DNA of 64,000 bases, taken from Cepaea nemoralis. Lineage: Eukaryota; Mollusca; Gastropoda; Stylommatophora; Helicidae. Both the position numbers and the translations under genes were made by a program. Every line of letters starts with the position of its first letter. The stretch's first letter is position 1. The stretch spans positions 1-64,000 of the forward strand of contig JACEFZ010002101.1 in NCBI GenBank assembly GCA_014155875.1, in the 5' to 3' direction. The notes under the pieces are model-generated. The model had not been told where the DNA came from. It did not search any database and was given only the letters and a program-made list of their open reading frames with translations. Below, piece after piece: positions 23,546 through 34,643 of the stretch.

Positions 23546-23659
23546 AACTGCATGCAATTTTAAAGCATACCGCTTTGCGTTGATTTATATGGTTTGAGCC
23601 GTCGGTCGTTCATAAAAAAATAGTGGCACACTACTGGAAGTAAAATTGCCTAACAAATC

Positions 23660-23720
23660 ACACATAGCCTCAATATGCTTGGGTTGACGGCGACGTCCTT
23701 TAAAGGAAATGAAACTAACA
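23660..23720 (+). repeat. SINE S2 tail fragment
   Basis: GTTGACGGCGACGTCCTTTA is the S2 3' end. Confidence 0.55.
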
Positions 23721-23778
23721 GATATTCTAGTGCCATTAAAGCTCATTTGGCTTTTCGTATTCTTGTTTTAATACTTGG

Positions 23779-23963
23779 GGAGCCGCGGGTGGCGCACTCG
23801 CTAGCACGCTTCGCTCTCGGTCATCGGGCGTGTGTTCGAATCCCATCAAGACCAAAGTTTAAAACTGAACTGGGCTCCTGGGTCGACCCAGCCTACCATG
23901 GGGATTATTGGGATGTAAGAGCGGGCAGTGTGATGGTAACCACACCGATCATGTGGTGCCGAT
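23779..23963 (+). repeat. tRNA-derived SINE, family S4, copy 2
   Basis: B box TGTTCGAATCCC at 23833-23844. GGGTCGACCCAGCCT follows in the body. The young LTR element inserted at its 3' side. Confidence 0.7.
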
Positions 23964-23968
23964 TAATC
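23964..23968. other. Target-site duplication, left (TAATC)
   Basis: Repeated exactly at 32310-32314, immediately outside the second LTR. Confidence 0.95.
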
Positions 23969-26618
23969 TGTCACGGAACGGCTGAGAATTCACCTAGCAA
24001 ACTCCCAAAAATCCAATTCCCCCTTTTCAGTACTAGTAGAATTGCCGATCTAGTCGAAGGGATACAACCAAGGTATTAATGTACCCCACGCAAAGGCGAT
24101 TGGTGGCCCTTGACTTCTCGACTGTTCGGGTGACGAAAGCTCAACCCAACCATATCCGCTCACGCATGCGCACGAACCGTCTCGGAACAAAGAGAGGCTC
24201 AGTTGTGATCCGGCCGTGAAAGCAAGCCGTTGTGTTTGAACGACTGTGTTAATTCGTAAATGGGAGAGAGGAAGCCAGTGTCTTGCTGTTTATCAAAGAA
24301 AACCGACAGAACGTCCAGTGTTGGGACGGGAGCTCCTCAATTCTGAATACACAGTTTGTCGTAAGGTACGTTAAACATATTTAAATAAATAATGTGTGTC
24401 GTTACGGCGTTGAATCGAAGCTGTTCGACCACATGTCCCGCCCGGCGCACAAAGGTCAGTCAGGGGTGAAACTGTGGGCTTGTGTTTTAAATTAACCCTG
24501 CAGGCGAGTTGAACACGATGGATTGTAGGCCTGTGTTTTGCGTTAACATTGTACCAGTACGGGAATGCGTGTTATTGCCGCTACAAGAAGTTATAAACAT
24601 TTCGGACAGGCCCAATAGTGTTAGTAGTCCGAGTTCACTCCTGGGCGGCCTTAGAACTCTAACGTAGTCGACATAAACGGAGGTGGGCGAAGGCGTTGTA
24701 GAACATAGGTCGAGTGAGGTATCAGGGAACTCGGCCGAACCAGACGAAACCCATGCGATGGTCGCCGGACATGTCGAAGGTCATTCGAAGGACATTGCGG
24801 GTGTCTAAGTTCGAATTCTTTGGTGTGGCGACCACTGGCTTTGCTGAGCTTTCTGCTTATTCTTTATGTTATTGGTTGCCGTAACAGAACACCATCTTGA
24901 TAGGCAGTTGGTTCCCGAGAGGTTGACACTGGAGAAACTGGGGAATGCGACAGAGCTGGTCACAGCCAGCTGAACATCGTTCCAAATGCTCTGACCTTAA
25001 CTAGGGGAGGAGGGAACGGGATGTGGACTTCCACTACAGGGGGATTTCCCTGTATAATCTATTACATTCCTGGATCAGAGCTAGAGCTCCAGGAGACCTG
25101 GTGTATAGTAGGTAATCCTAAAATCGAACCAGGGAGAGGGGGCTACCTCCGAGGGAGGGGAATTCGGTGGTCACCGGCTCTCCTTCAGAGCCTTTCTGTC
25201 TCTAGGTACCTTTAACCTACTAACCTGGTATATTGTGTCCTTAGAAGTCTTTTTAGGACAGAAGGATTTCGCCGACACCATGACCAGATACACAGCCCTA
25301 CCTTGGGCGGGTTCGAGACGGAGGACGGTTCAGCCAGCACTTGTTAGGACCCAGACCCAGTTCAGTTTTGGCAGTGGATCCTGGTCTGTGAGGCTGCCGG
25401 CCGGGTCATGGCGACACCGGCCTATGCTGAGTACACATAGGTAACGTGTACCTCTGGGGGTAAGTCTGTGTCACGATATTCACACATGGTGTTATCTTTG
25501 GCAGGTTCTACTTTCTGAGAGACTTACGTGACGGGACCAGAGGAAGATGACTTTGTGAAGGCTGCTAAATGGCTGGTTTACCTATGTGACGTGAAGTGAG
25601 GCTTCTACACCACACCACGTGCCGGGAAGTCACTGCGCCACAGTCCAGTCCCGTCTAAACCGCTAAATGATCGTCAGTCAGTCCACCAAGTATTATGATG
25701 GCTACACACGGGCGAGTATCGTGTCCTCTTGTCTGTGAAGTTTTGACATTATAACCCACTAGCCAAACGGGTAGAGAAGAACTACATTACCCTTTATTTC
25801 ATGATGGCCTGGTGTTCCGAGAACAGTCTACCATGTTGGAATAGGGACACTTGTTACATTCCTTACCTGGTCACGCGCTACCAGTACTGACTTTGAGTGA
25901 CAGAGTCAACTTGAACTGTGCCAACTTTCTGTGCTTATAGGCCCAGTTATACCCATCCTGATCCCATTAGAGACCACCATCTGTTCCAGAACTTGGACAT
26001 CGTTAAATGTGTGTTAACTGTTATGGTGGCTTCTTAGGAAGGTTGTCTAGCACAGGCCTTACCAGTGAAGCTTGAAGGACAGGCCTGCAGAACTTCTACA
26101 GGGATGTTAGTCCAGAGTCATCACGTACCACCGCAACTTGGAGTCACCACCTGGACGTGCTAGTCTTTCCAGTTGAGACTACACCTCGGCAGAGACATTC
26201 CACGCTACGTGTGCAGATGAGTGACCTCTTTAACCTTGTGGTATCGTACCGAGTGTACCGTGATGAGTGAGACGGCCTGAGACTGATCCAGATAGCCATT
26301 TCTTCTATCGCCTGGCGGTGGCCAGGATTCTCTCATGAACACTCCCCTTGTACATTATATCATATAGTCCAGGATTCTCTCATGAACATTCCTCTTGTAC
26401 ATTATATCATATAGTCATTATGTGTAGACACCAGAGTCGTGTCATCTGTTCTGGATGAGAGGTGAAAAAGGTTGTGTCCAGCGGTTGATAGTGAGAGAGA
26501 CAGGAATCCAAGGGCTGGTGGGGTCTGTAGACTGAGATTTATTGTATTCCCAGAGTGCATCTATCCCGTTATTAAGATGTAATAGTATGCTTCCCTCACT
26601 CCAAGAAATACTACGACA
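23969..26618 (+). repeat. 5' LTR, 2650 bp
   Basis: Starts TGTCACGGAACGG and ends CTACGACA. AATAAATAAT at 24384 is a possible polyadenylation signal. A 47-bp tandem duplication ending in a TATA-like ATTATATCATATAG is at about 26325-26418. Short open frames (25021-25215, 25235-25444) are repeated in the other LTR but have no domain. Confidence 0.95.
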
Positions 26619-26623
26619 TTATT

Positions 26624-26641
26624 TGGGGGCCCGTCCGGGAT
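26624..26641 (+). other. Primer binding site, tRNA-Pro type
   Basis: TGGGGGCCCGTCCGGGAT starts six bases after the LTR end. It differs at one position from the tRNA-Pro primer site familiar from gammaretroviruses. Confidence 0.85.
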
Positions 26642-26856
26642 ATTGATGAGACAGCTCTGGTGATTATGGTTAGGACATTTCATTCCTAGTATCTCTATTC
26701 AGGTCTACATAGGTCTTTGGTCCTGTTTCTTCTCTTGACAAAGACAGATTGACGTGTGGTGTGTGGGGACGTCATATATATTAGATTGGTGTATTGCATA
26801 TCTATATATTGCGTTATTTACCTATCACTCACACTACTAACATATACTCTCTACGT

Positions 26857-29361
26857 ATGGCATCCACCAAATTAAATATGGAGGAAGTGCGGGCAACCGG
26901 CGAAGGACTGGGCTTCACCGGCACTGCACTAACAGAGTATATCCAAGGGGTTGAGAGAGACTTCCGTCAGGAAGAGAGAGAGAGAAGACAACAAGAAGTG
27001 GAGGATCGAAGGATGGCCTTTGAGTTGAAGAAGTTCGAAATTGAACAAGCCGCTAAGAAGTTCGACGCCGAACAAGAGGCTCAGAAGCGAGAGCATGAGT
27101 ACCGTATGCGGGAACTCGAGCTCAGGGCACAATCAAGTAGAGAGACTGAGGGAGCAGTAGGAGGGTCTTCACTCCCTGGTTCACCTACCTTAGGTCGACA
27201 TGGTTATCATGCCATGAAGTTTCCTCTACCGATTTTTGAGGAAGATAAGGAAAAGATCGACCAGTTCTTACAAAAGTTCGAGGCTATGTCTGTCGCCATG
27301 GGTCTCGATCGAGACAAGTGGTGTCTGAAACTGTCCCAGGGATTGCGCGGAACCGCGTACGAGGTCTACTCGCGTTTACCGGCGGGACACGAGAATAATT
27401 ATGCCGAACTGAAGGCCGCGCTGTTGAAACGGTTCGAAATGACGTCGCATACTTACCGCAAGAAGTTTCGAGAAGCGAAACGAGAGCCGAGTGAGTTATT
27501 TGCTGCGTACGCCGAGCGTCTTAGATCCTACCTCCATAAATGGATGGACTTAGCTCAGTTCGCACACGATTACGACAGTCTCGAAGAACTGATGATCGTC
27601 GACCAGATGCGGAAGCATATGTCGAAACCGCTCAAAGAGTTCTTGGGAGAACAAGGGGCGGAAAGATTAGAGGTAGTAGCCAAAATGGCCGAACGATTCG
27701 TCGAGGTGCATGGTGAAGGTGGGGAAACCCATCCCTCCATGGGTAAAAGTCAGGACAAGACTGACAGAAAGAAACTGAAAACATCTCATGCCAAGAATGT
27801 AGAACCTTATGAAAAATCCTCTGACCAGAGTCCGGAGAAGTCGAAAGATGGGAGCAGGAAGCCACATAACTCTCCACCGAAACGGAAATGGAGTGAGAAG
27901 TGGTGTTCGATTTGCCAGTCACCCTCGCACAATACAAGGGACTGCAGATCGAAGGCTAAGAGCTCACACTTTGCGGCCTGCCTAGTGGCTCCAAAGGCTG
28001 TTGCCACCGAAAAGGTCGAGGTCGGCGAAGAGACTCTGGATCAAGAGAGGCCACCTGTGGTCGAACTGATAGAAGTCAACGGCCAGCAGGTTGAGTGTCT
28101 CTATGACACTGGCCTAGACGGGGAAGCCGTCATTGCCGCCAGTCTAGTGAGACCAGACCAACTCACTGGGGAAAGCATCGAGATACAGCCGGCTATGAAG
28201 AGTGCGGTGGCCATGACGTTACCAATCGCTAACGTAGAGATTAGGTCGAGATACGTCACGGGCAGCATCCCAGCCGCGGTATTACTCGATCCCCTATATC
28301 CCGTGATTCTGGGGAGTAAATATGTATTTCTAGGGGTGCCGAAGAAGCCAATCCACCTAGGTGACATACATACCTGCGCCCACACGGGGAAAGACGAGGC
28401 AAACACAACCAGCTCGAAAACCCAGCTAGGGGGTTTGCGCACGGCCCAGAGCGCAGACGCGACACTACGTCCGTGCTACAAGAAGCTGCAGAAAAGTGCT
28501 GACCCACCGCAACGGGGCCAGTACTATCTGAAGAATCGGCTGCTATACCGGAGAGCCGGTAGGGGAGATGAACTGCCCGGGCAGTTGGTGGTCCCGACGG
28601 ACTACCGTATCCCAATTCTTCAGAGGGGACACACCATATCGGGTAGTAACCTATCCGGGAATGGACATATGGGTGTCAGAGCGACGCTGCAGCGAATTTC
28701 CGGTCATTATTACTGGCCACGAATGACTGGCGATGTACGCCGGTTAGTCAAGTCATGCCCAGAATGCCAGAAGGCTACACCCACAGATCGGACTAAGACT
28801 AGATTAGGTCTTAAGGTGGGAGATAGAGTATTATTGTGGGGTCCAAGCAGGACCAATATGCTCGAGGTAGGATGGCAAGGACCTTATCCCGTGGTCAGGG
28901 TAGTGTCCAAGACCAACTACGAGATCCGGATCGGGGGAATTTTGAGAATTTTCCATGCAAATCTCCTGCGAAGAAACGAGGAGAGGTCCGGTGACAAATC
29001 TCTGCACCTGTCGGCGATGTCAGTCACTAGTACCCAAGTTCGGAAGGGGTGGGTAACGTCGGATGCGGCGCGAGATACCCTGGACTCCAACCGACGATCG
29101 ACTGACTGGCCCCGCTATCAAAAGAGATGGCCAGGGAAACCCGAGTCCCGAGGGTTCTGGGAAGACTATACCGTCCATCGAGGACGATACCGCAAATCCC
29201 GAGACATGTTTGTAGGGAGACATAGCGGTAGTGACGACACTGGTACCGCCGGGAAGGGAAGATCCGTCGGTATTGCACCCCGTTGCGTACGCGAGTCGGA
29301 TGGTCGTCCGGCCGAACGTAATGACTCAACGGGCAAGCGCGGTTGTCGATCACTGATATGA
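26857..29361 (+). CDS. Gag-protease-integrase remnant fusion polyprotein
   Basis: 834 residues from the ATG at 26857; an upstream in-frame ATG at 26794 would add 21 less likely residues. An Arg/Glu-rich coiled coil (about 25-100) precedes a SCAN-like capsid (about 115-300). A C-X2-C-X4-H-X4-C knuckle (CSICQSPSHNTRDC, from 350) binds RNA. A retropepsin-like part has YDTGLD (Asp ~417) and later PVILGS; the usual DSGA is altered, so activity is doubtful. The integrase zinc finger follows (H592, H604, C634, C637), then runs straight into VGDRVLL and the GPY/F motif WQGPYPVV (about 673-680) and FHANLL, so the DDE core is cleanly deleted in frame. The last ~115 residues are unassigned. Gag could still be made and assemble particles; no RT or integrase could. 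Confidence 0.85.
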   Translation: MASTKLNMEEVRATGEGLGFTGTALTEYIQGVERDFRQEERERRQQEVEDRRMAFELKKFEIEQAAKKFDAEQEAQKREHEYRMRELELRAQSSRETEGAVGGSSLPGSPTLGRHGYHAMKFPLPIFEEDKEKIDQFLQKFEAMSVAMGLDRDKWCLKLSQGLRGTAYEVYSRLPAGHENNYAELKAALLKRFEMTSHTYRKKFREAKREPSELFAAYAERLRSYLHKWMDLAQFAHDYDSLEELMIVDQMRKHMSKPLKEFLGEQGAERLEVVAKMAERFVEVHGEGGETHPSMGKSQDKTDRKKLKTSHAKNVEPYEKSSDQSPEKSKDGSRKPHNSPPKRKWSEKWCSICQSPSHNTRDCRSKAKSSHFAACLVAPKAVATEKVEVGEETLDQERPPVVELIEVNGQQVECLYDTGLDGEAVIAASLVRPDQLTGESIEIQPAMKSAVAMTLPIANVEIRSRYVTGSIPAAVLLDPLYPVILGSKYVFLGVPKKPIHLGDIHTCAHTGKDEANTTSSKTQLGGLRTAQSADATLRPCYKKLQKSADPPQRGQYYLKNRLLYRRAGRGDELPGQLVVPTDYRIPILQRGHTISGSNLSGNGHMGVRATLQRISGHYYWPRMTGDVRRLVKSCPECQKATPTDRTKTRLGLKVGDRVLLWGPSRTNMLEVGWQGPYPVVRVVSKTNYEIRIGGILRIFHANLLRRNEERSGDKSLHLSAMSVTSTQVRKGWVTSDAARDTLDSNRRSTDWPRYQKRWPGKPESRGFWEDYTVHRGRYRKSRDMFVGRHSGSDDTGTAGKGRSVGIAPRCVRESDGRPAERNDSTGKRGCRSLI

Positions 29362-29648
29362 GACGGGCTGTCCAAGTTACTGCCCAAAGTGATGGGGAGG
29401 TTGTACCTTTGAGGACACCGGCAGACCATCAATCAAAGATGGGCTTGGCCACCTCCCGTAAGCTCAAAGCGCGCTTGATGCGTTGGTTGTTGATGCATCA
29501 GCCCTACACCTTTACGGTGGAATACATTCCCGGTAAGGAGAATGTTGGGGCTGATTTTCTGTCTAGGCATCCAGTCCCAGAGGCAGAGGACGAGTTTGCT
29601 AGGAGTGAACATCCAGCAGGAGACAGTCGACGCGGTCAACTCTCTTAA
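29343..29648 (+). pseudogene. RNase H C-terminal tail of the deleted pol
   Basis: In a different frame from the polyprotein: DHQSKMGL, then LMRWLLMHQPYTFTVEYIPG and ADFLSRHP, the well-known end of Ty3/gypsy RNase H. The catalytic N-terminal half and all of RT are absent. It overlaps the polyprotein stop by a few codons and ends just before the purine tract. Confidence 0.85.
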
Positions 29649-29655
29649 GAGGGGG
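29647..29655 (+). other. Polypurine tract
   Basis: AAGAGGGGG lies four bases before the 3' LTR and would prime plus-strand synthesis. Confidence 0.75.
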
Positions 29656-29659
29656 CCTA

Positions 29660-32309
29660 TGTCACGGAACGGCTGAGAATTCACCTAGCAAACTCCCAAA
29701 AATCCAATTCCCCCTTTTCAGTACTAGTAGAATTGCCGATCTAGTCGAAGGGATACAACCAAGGTATTAATGTACCCCACGCAAAGGCGATTGGTGGCCC
29801 TTGACTTCTCGACTGTTCGGGTGACGAAAGCTCAACCCAACCATATCCGCTCACGCATGCGCACGAACCGTCTCGGAACAAAGAGAGGCTCAGTTGTGAT
29901 CCGGCCGTGAAAGCAAGCCGTTGTGTTTGAACGACTGTGTTAATTCGTAAATGGGAGAGAGGAAGCCAGTGTCTTGCTGTTTATCAAAGAAAACCGACAG
30001 AACGTCCAGTGTTGGGACGGGAGCTCCTCAATTCTGAATACACAGTTTGTCGTAAGGTACGTTAAACATATTTAAATAAATAATGTGTGTCGTTACGGCG
30101 TTGAATCGAAGCTGTTCGACCACATGTCCCGCCCGGCGCACAAAGGTCAGTCAGGGGTGAAACTGTGGGCTTGTGTTTTAAATTAACCCTGCAGGCGAGT
30201 TGAACACGATGGATTGTAGGCCTGTGTTTTGCGTTAACATTGTACCAGTACGGGAATGCGTGTTATTGCCGCTACAAGAAGTTATAAACATTTCGGACAG
30301 GCCCAATAGTGTTAGTAGTCCGAGTTCACTCCTGGGCGGCCTTAGAACTCTAACGTAGTCGACATAAACGGAGGTGGGCGAAGGCGTTGTAGAACATAGG
30401 TCGAGTGAGGTATCAGGGAACTCGGCCGAACCAGACGAAACCCATGCGATGGTCGCCGGACATGTCGAAGGTCATTCGAAGGACATTGCGGGTGTCTAAG
30501 TTCGAATTCTTTGGTGTGGCGACCACTGGCTTTGCTGAGCTTTCTGCTTATTCTTTATGTTATTGGTTGCCGTAACAGAACACCATCTTGATAGGCAGTT
30601 GGTTCCCGAGAGGTTGACACTGGAGAAACTGGGGAATGCGACAGAGCTGGTCACAGCCAGCTGAACATCGTTCCAAATGCTCTGACCTTAACTAGGGGAG
30701 GAGGGAACGGGATGTGGACTTCCACTACAGGGGGATTTCCCTGTATAATCTATTACATTCCTGGATCAGAGCTAGAGCTCCAGGAGACCTGGTGTATAGT
30801 AGGTAATCCTAAAATCGAACCAGGGAGAGGGGGCTACCTCCGAGGGAGGGGAATTCGGTGGTCACCGGCTCTCCTTCAGAGCCTTTCTGTCTCTAGGTAC
30901 CTTTAACCTACTAACCTGGTATATTGTGTCCTTAGAAGTCTTTTTAGGACAGAAGGATTTCGCCGACACCATGACCAGATACACAGCCCTACCTTGGGCG
31001 GGTTCGAGACGGAGGACGGTTCAGCCAGCACTTGTTAGGACCCAGACCCAGTTCAGTTTTGGCAGTGGATCCTGGTCTGTGAGGCTGCCGGCCGGGTCAT
31101 GGCGACACCGGCCTATGCTGAGTACACATAGGTAACGTGTACCTCTGGGGGTAAGTCTGTGTCACGATATTCACACATGGTGTTATCTTTGGCAGGTTCT
31201 ACTTTCTGAGAGACTTACGTGACGGGACCAGAGGAAGATGACTTTGTGAAGGCTGCTAAATGGCTGGTTTACCTATGTGACGTGAAGTGAGGCTTCTACA
31301 CCACACCACGTGCCGGGAAGTCACTGCGCCACAGTCCAGTCCCGTCTAAACCGCTAAATGATCGTCAGTCAGTCCACCAAGTATTATGATGGCTACACAC
31401 GGGCGAGTATCGTGTCCTCTTGTCTGTGAAGTTTTGACATTATAACCCACTAGCCAAACGGGTAGAGAAGAACTACATTACCCTTTATTTCATGATGGCC
31501 TGGTGTTCCGAGAACAGTCTACCATGTTGGAATAGGGACACTTGTTACATTCCTTACCTGGTCACGCGCTACCAGTACTGACTTTGAGTGACAGAGTCAA
31601 CTTGAACTGTGCCAACTTTCTGTGCTTATAGGCCCAGTTATACCCATCCTGATCCCATTAGAGACCACCATCTGTTCCAGAACTTGGACATCGTTAAATG
31701 TGTGTTAACTGTTATGGTGGCTTCTTAGGAAGGTTGTCTAGCACAGGCCTTACCAGTGAAGCTTGAAGGACAGGCCTGCAGAACTTCTACAGGGATGTTA
31801 GTCCAGAGTCATCACGTACCACCGCAACTTGGAGTCACCACCTGGACGTGCTAGTCTTTCCAGTTGAGACTACACCTCGGCAGAGACATTCCACGCTACG
31901 TGTGCAGATGAGTGACCTCTTTAACCTTGTGGTATCGTACCGAGTGTACCGTGATGAGTGAGACGGCCTGAGACTGATCCAGATAGCCATTTCTTCTATC
32001 GCCTGGCGGTGGCCAGGATTCTCTCATGAACACTCCCCTTGTACATTATATCATATAGTCCAGGATTCTCTCATGAACATTCCTCTTGTACATTATATCA
32101 TATAGTCATTATGTGTAGACACCAGAGTCGTGTCATCTGTTCTGGATGAGAGGTGAAAAAGGTTGTGTCCAGCGGTTGATAGTGAGAGAGACAGGAATCC
32201 AAGGGCTGGTGGGGTCTGTAGACTGAGATTTATTGTATTCCCAGAGTGCATCTATCCCGTTATTAAGATGTAATAGTATGCTTCCCTCACTCCAAGAAAT
32301 ACTACGACA
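29660..32309 (+). repeat. 3' LTR, 2650 bp
   Basis: Same length as the 5' LTR at a constant offset of 5691; no difference was noticed in the stretches compared. Confidence 0.95.
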
Positions 32310-32314
32310 TAATC
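32310..32314. other. Target-site duplication, right (TAATC)
   Basis: Matches 23964-23968. Confidence 0.95.
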
Positions 32315-32384
32315 TATACAATGGGATTAACACCATATGCCTTACCATTCTCTAACCCCCCACCCTCCCTTCCCCCACCCCACC

Positions 32385-32755
32385 ATGATGCCTCTCTCGG
32401 CCTGCAGGGGAAAGGTAACGCCTCTACATCCAGAACAAGACAAGCTGCAGAAGCTGCCGGATCAGCAAAGCAATGCTCTAACTGTCCGCCTGTCGGAGCT
32501 TCGATCCTAGACCAGCCGCCAACCAAGGCTCAGGGCCTGGTCTGCACTGCCGTGACATTGTGTCTTTAGGTTGCATTTCCTCGCATCAGGGTAAGGTTTG
32601 TACCCTCCCAATTGCGCTCTTCCGCCCAAAGCCGTTGTCACAATGTGGGGTGTCGGGTTAGGGAAGCGCCGCCCAACGTTCGGCGCTAACAGAAAGCAGG
32701 TAGTACCGACTACTGTTATACGGTAGCTCAGTCATATCTGACTAGGACCTGACAT
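32385..32755 (-). repeat. LINE C-derived repeat, minus copy
   Basis: The reverse complement matches the 5' part of the 14737 and 23043 copies. Its 3' end is not visible. Confidence 0.8.
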
Positions 32756-32789
32756 CAGCCTTATACTCACCAAGGTGTGCAAACGGGTA

Positions 32790-32911
32790 CTTTACTTTAC
32801 TTTACTTTACTTTACTTTACTTTACTTTACTTTACTTTACTTTACTTTACTTTACTTTACTTTACTTTACTTTACTTCACTTCAGTTTACTTTACTTTAC
32901 TTTACTTTACA
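32790..32911. repeat. (TTTAC)n microsatellite
   Basis: About 24 units with two C-substituted copies. Confidence 0.97.
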
Positions 32912-32973
32912 TAGTGTATTACTATAAACACTGTTTGAGATAGAAAGAGAATCGAAGAAGGATATGAACTAAT

Positions 32974-32986
32974 ATAAACACGAAAG
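32974..32986. other. Target duplication of element D, left
   Basis: ATAAACACGAAAG, repeated exactly at 39293-39305. Confidence 0.9.
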
Positions 32987-33202
32987 AGGGACGCAGAGGT
33001 GTTTCCAAGGCACCAGGGCCGGGTTATATACTGGCCAAGACCTATTGACGCGTCCTCGTCGAGCGTCCTGGGCAACAGGTCCTTTCGGGGTCCTGGCTGA
33101 GGTCAATAGGATCGCAGATTCCTCCGAAGTCGGAGAGTGTCTGCCTGTATGGCGAGGAACCACCAGTCTGCACACCAATAAGCCAGACATGGGACAACGG
33201 AT

Positions 33203-33882
33203 CAATCAATCAATCATGTGCCATGCCGGAAAGCGTGGGCGGTCATGATTCGCCATTTCACTCGATCACCAGAGTCGTGGATCAGCTCAGTGTTCCTGTC
33301 TCGTCCATGCCATGTGGCCAAGCCATCCAGGTATTTTCCTCTCGGTATTCCTCTTGGTCTGTTCCCTTCGATCTTGCCAGCTGTCACTAAGTTCTCCAGT
33401 CCATTTATTCTCATAACATGCCCAAAAAATTTTGACTGTCTACGTCTAATTTTTCTAATCAATCTACGATTTTCATTTGTCTCTTGTAGTACTTGGTCAT
33501 TGGTTTTTCTATCTGTCCATGGTATTCTTTGCATTTTCCTCAGAAACCACATTTCTGCAGCCATCAGATGTTTTTCAGCTTGACTGCACATTGTCCAAGT
33601 TTCACATCCATACAAAAGAACAGGCTCTATGTATACCCTCAACACTCTTTTTCTAGTTTCAATTGACATCATTTTATTGGTCAGAATGTTTTTCATCTTG
33701 CTAAAGGCTACTTTCGCAATGGCGATTCTTGTTCTAATCTCTTCAAGGCATCTGCCATCAGATGTTATGACTGTTCCGAGATAATTGAACCGATTCACTT
33801 GTTGAAGAATATTCCCATTTACTTGTATATTACATTGTGGTACTTCGTTCTTCCTAGTGACGACCATAACCTGTGTCTTCCT
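33203..33882 (-). pseudogene. LINE B copy, C-terminal half of RT
   Basis: The minus-strand frame 33867-33214 gives NYLGTVITSDGRCLEEIRTR, YGCETWTMCSQAEKHL, FFGHVMR and RHGT stop. The 3' end is (TGAT)n against D. The rest of this copy is at 38711-39163. They are separated by the 4.83-kb insertion. Confidence 0.9.
33877..33882. other. Target duplication of the 4.83-kb insertion
   Basis: CTTCCT, repeated at 38711-38716. Removing one copy and the insert restores LINE B sequence. Confidence 0.8.
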
Positions 33883-34643
33883 GTGACATAATGTCCCAGT
33901 TTACACCAGCTTGCAGACGATTATAAATATCTTTTCCAAGAAAGGAGAATTTCACGTGTGAGAGACTGGCAATTCCTTTTATGGTAACGAATGCCAGCGC
34001 TCAGATAGAGGCGAGGAATGTGCCAGTAGCTGGAAATAGCAGGGAATAGTTTGGTAAAACTCCCAGGCGGGACCAGATATAGTCACTTGAATCTGGGCCA
34101 GCCACCGATTAGGATGTGATTCGTTCAGGGAGCGGGTATAGCCCCTTTGAGGGCCATTTTTGCCTCTATGTTGCATTGGTGAGCATACATATGTTTTTTT
34201 TAATGATAAGATTTGTGTTAGGAAGTTACTACAATCTTTGTTTGATATGAGAAGTATCCTACATTTCATGTATGTATTTTGGCGGACTTTGCTATGGCAC
34301 CGTTACTTCTGTAAGAAAGACAGACTGAGATTTGAACGTCTATACAACTGTCCTATATTCCTATGCTTATAATTCTTACATGCTATGATTACTGCTTCAT
34401 CTTCTTTTGAAGAGTTTGATGTCTCTGTAAATTCTGTACCGTGTCTGCAGAGTTCAATCTATCTTCACTTTTGGTTCACTCTCATCTAGGGAAGAGCCTA
34501 TCTTTACCGGACTTTTGGTAAAGTATTCAGGTGTTACATAATGCCTTTGTTAAAGATTCATATATTGTACGCATATATATCTTGTGTGTGTGAATCTTTA
34601 CTTTATCTGTGTACAGAATAAGCCGGGGATGGAACATATATTT

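Larger units (their letters stand above)
23969..32309 (+). mobile_element. Young non-autonomous Gmr1-like LTR retrotransposon
   Basis: Two 2650-bp LTRs (TG...CA), 5-bp target duplication, tRNA-Pro-type primer site and a purine run AAGAGGGGG before the 3' LTR. The internal part is only 3041 bp. Domains run Gag, protease, integrase zinc finger, integrase C-terminal GPY/F, then the tail of RNase H. Reverse transcriptase and the integrase catalytic core are missing. Integrase before RNase H is the order known for Gmr1-like Ty3/gypsy elements, so I infer two internal deletions rather than scrambling. The LTRs looked identical at all stretches I compared, so the insertion is recent and must have been mobilised in trans. 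Confidence 0.92.

Noticed and set aside
25021..25444. Two short frames repeated in both LTRs
   Set aside because: Identity follows from LTR identity; no domain or start context.
23969..32309. Integrase-before-RNase H order as a scrambled pol
   Set aside because: Gmr1-like Ty3/gypsy elements naturally have integrase before RT-RNase H, so deletions suffice.
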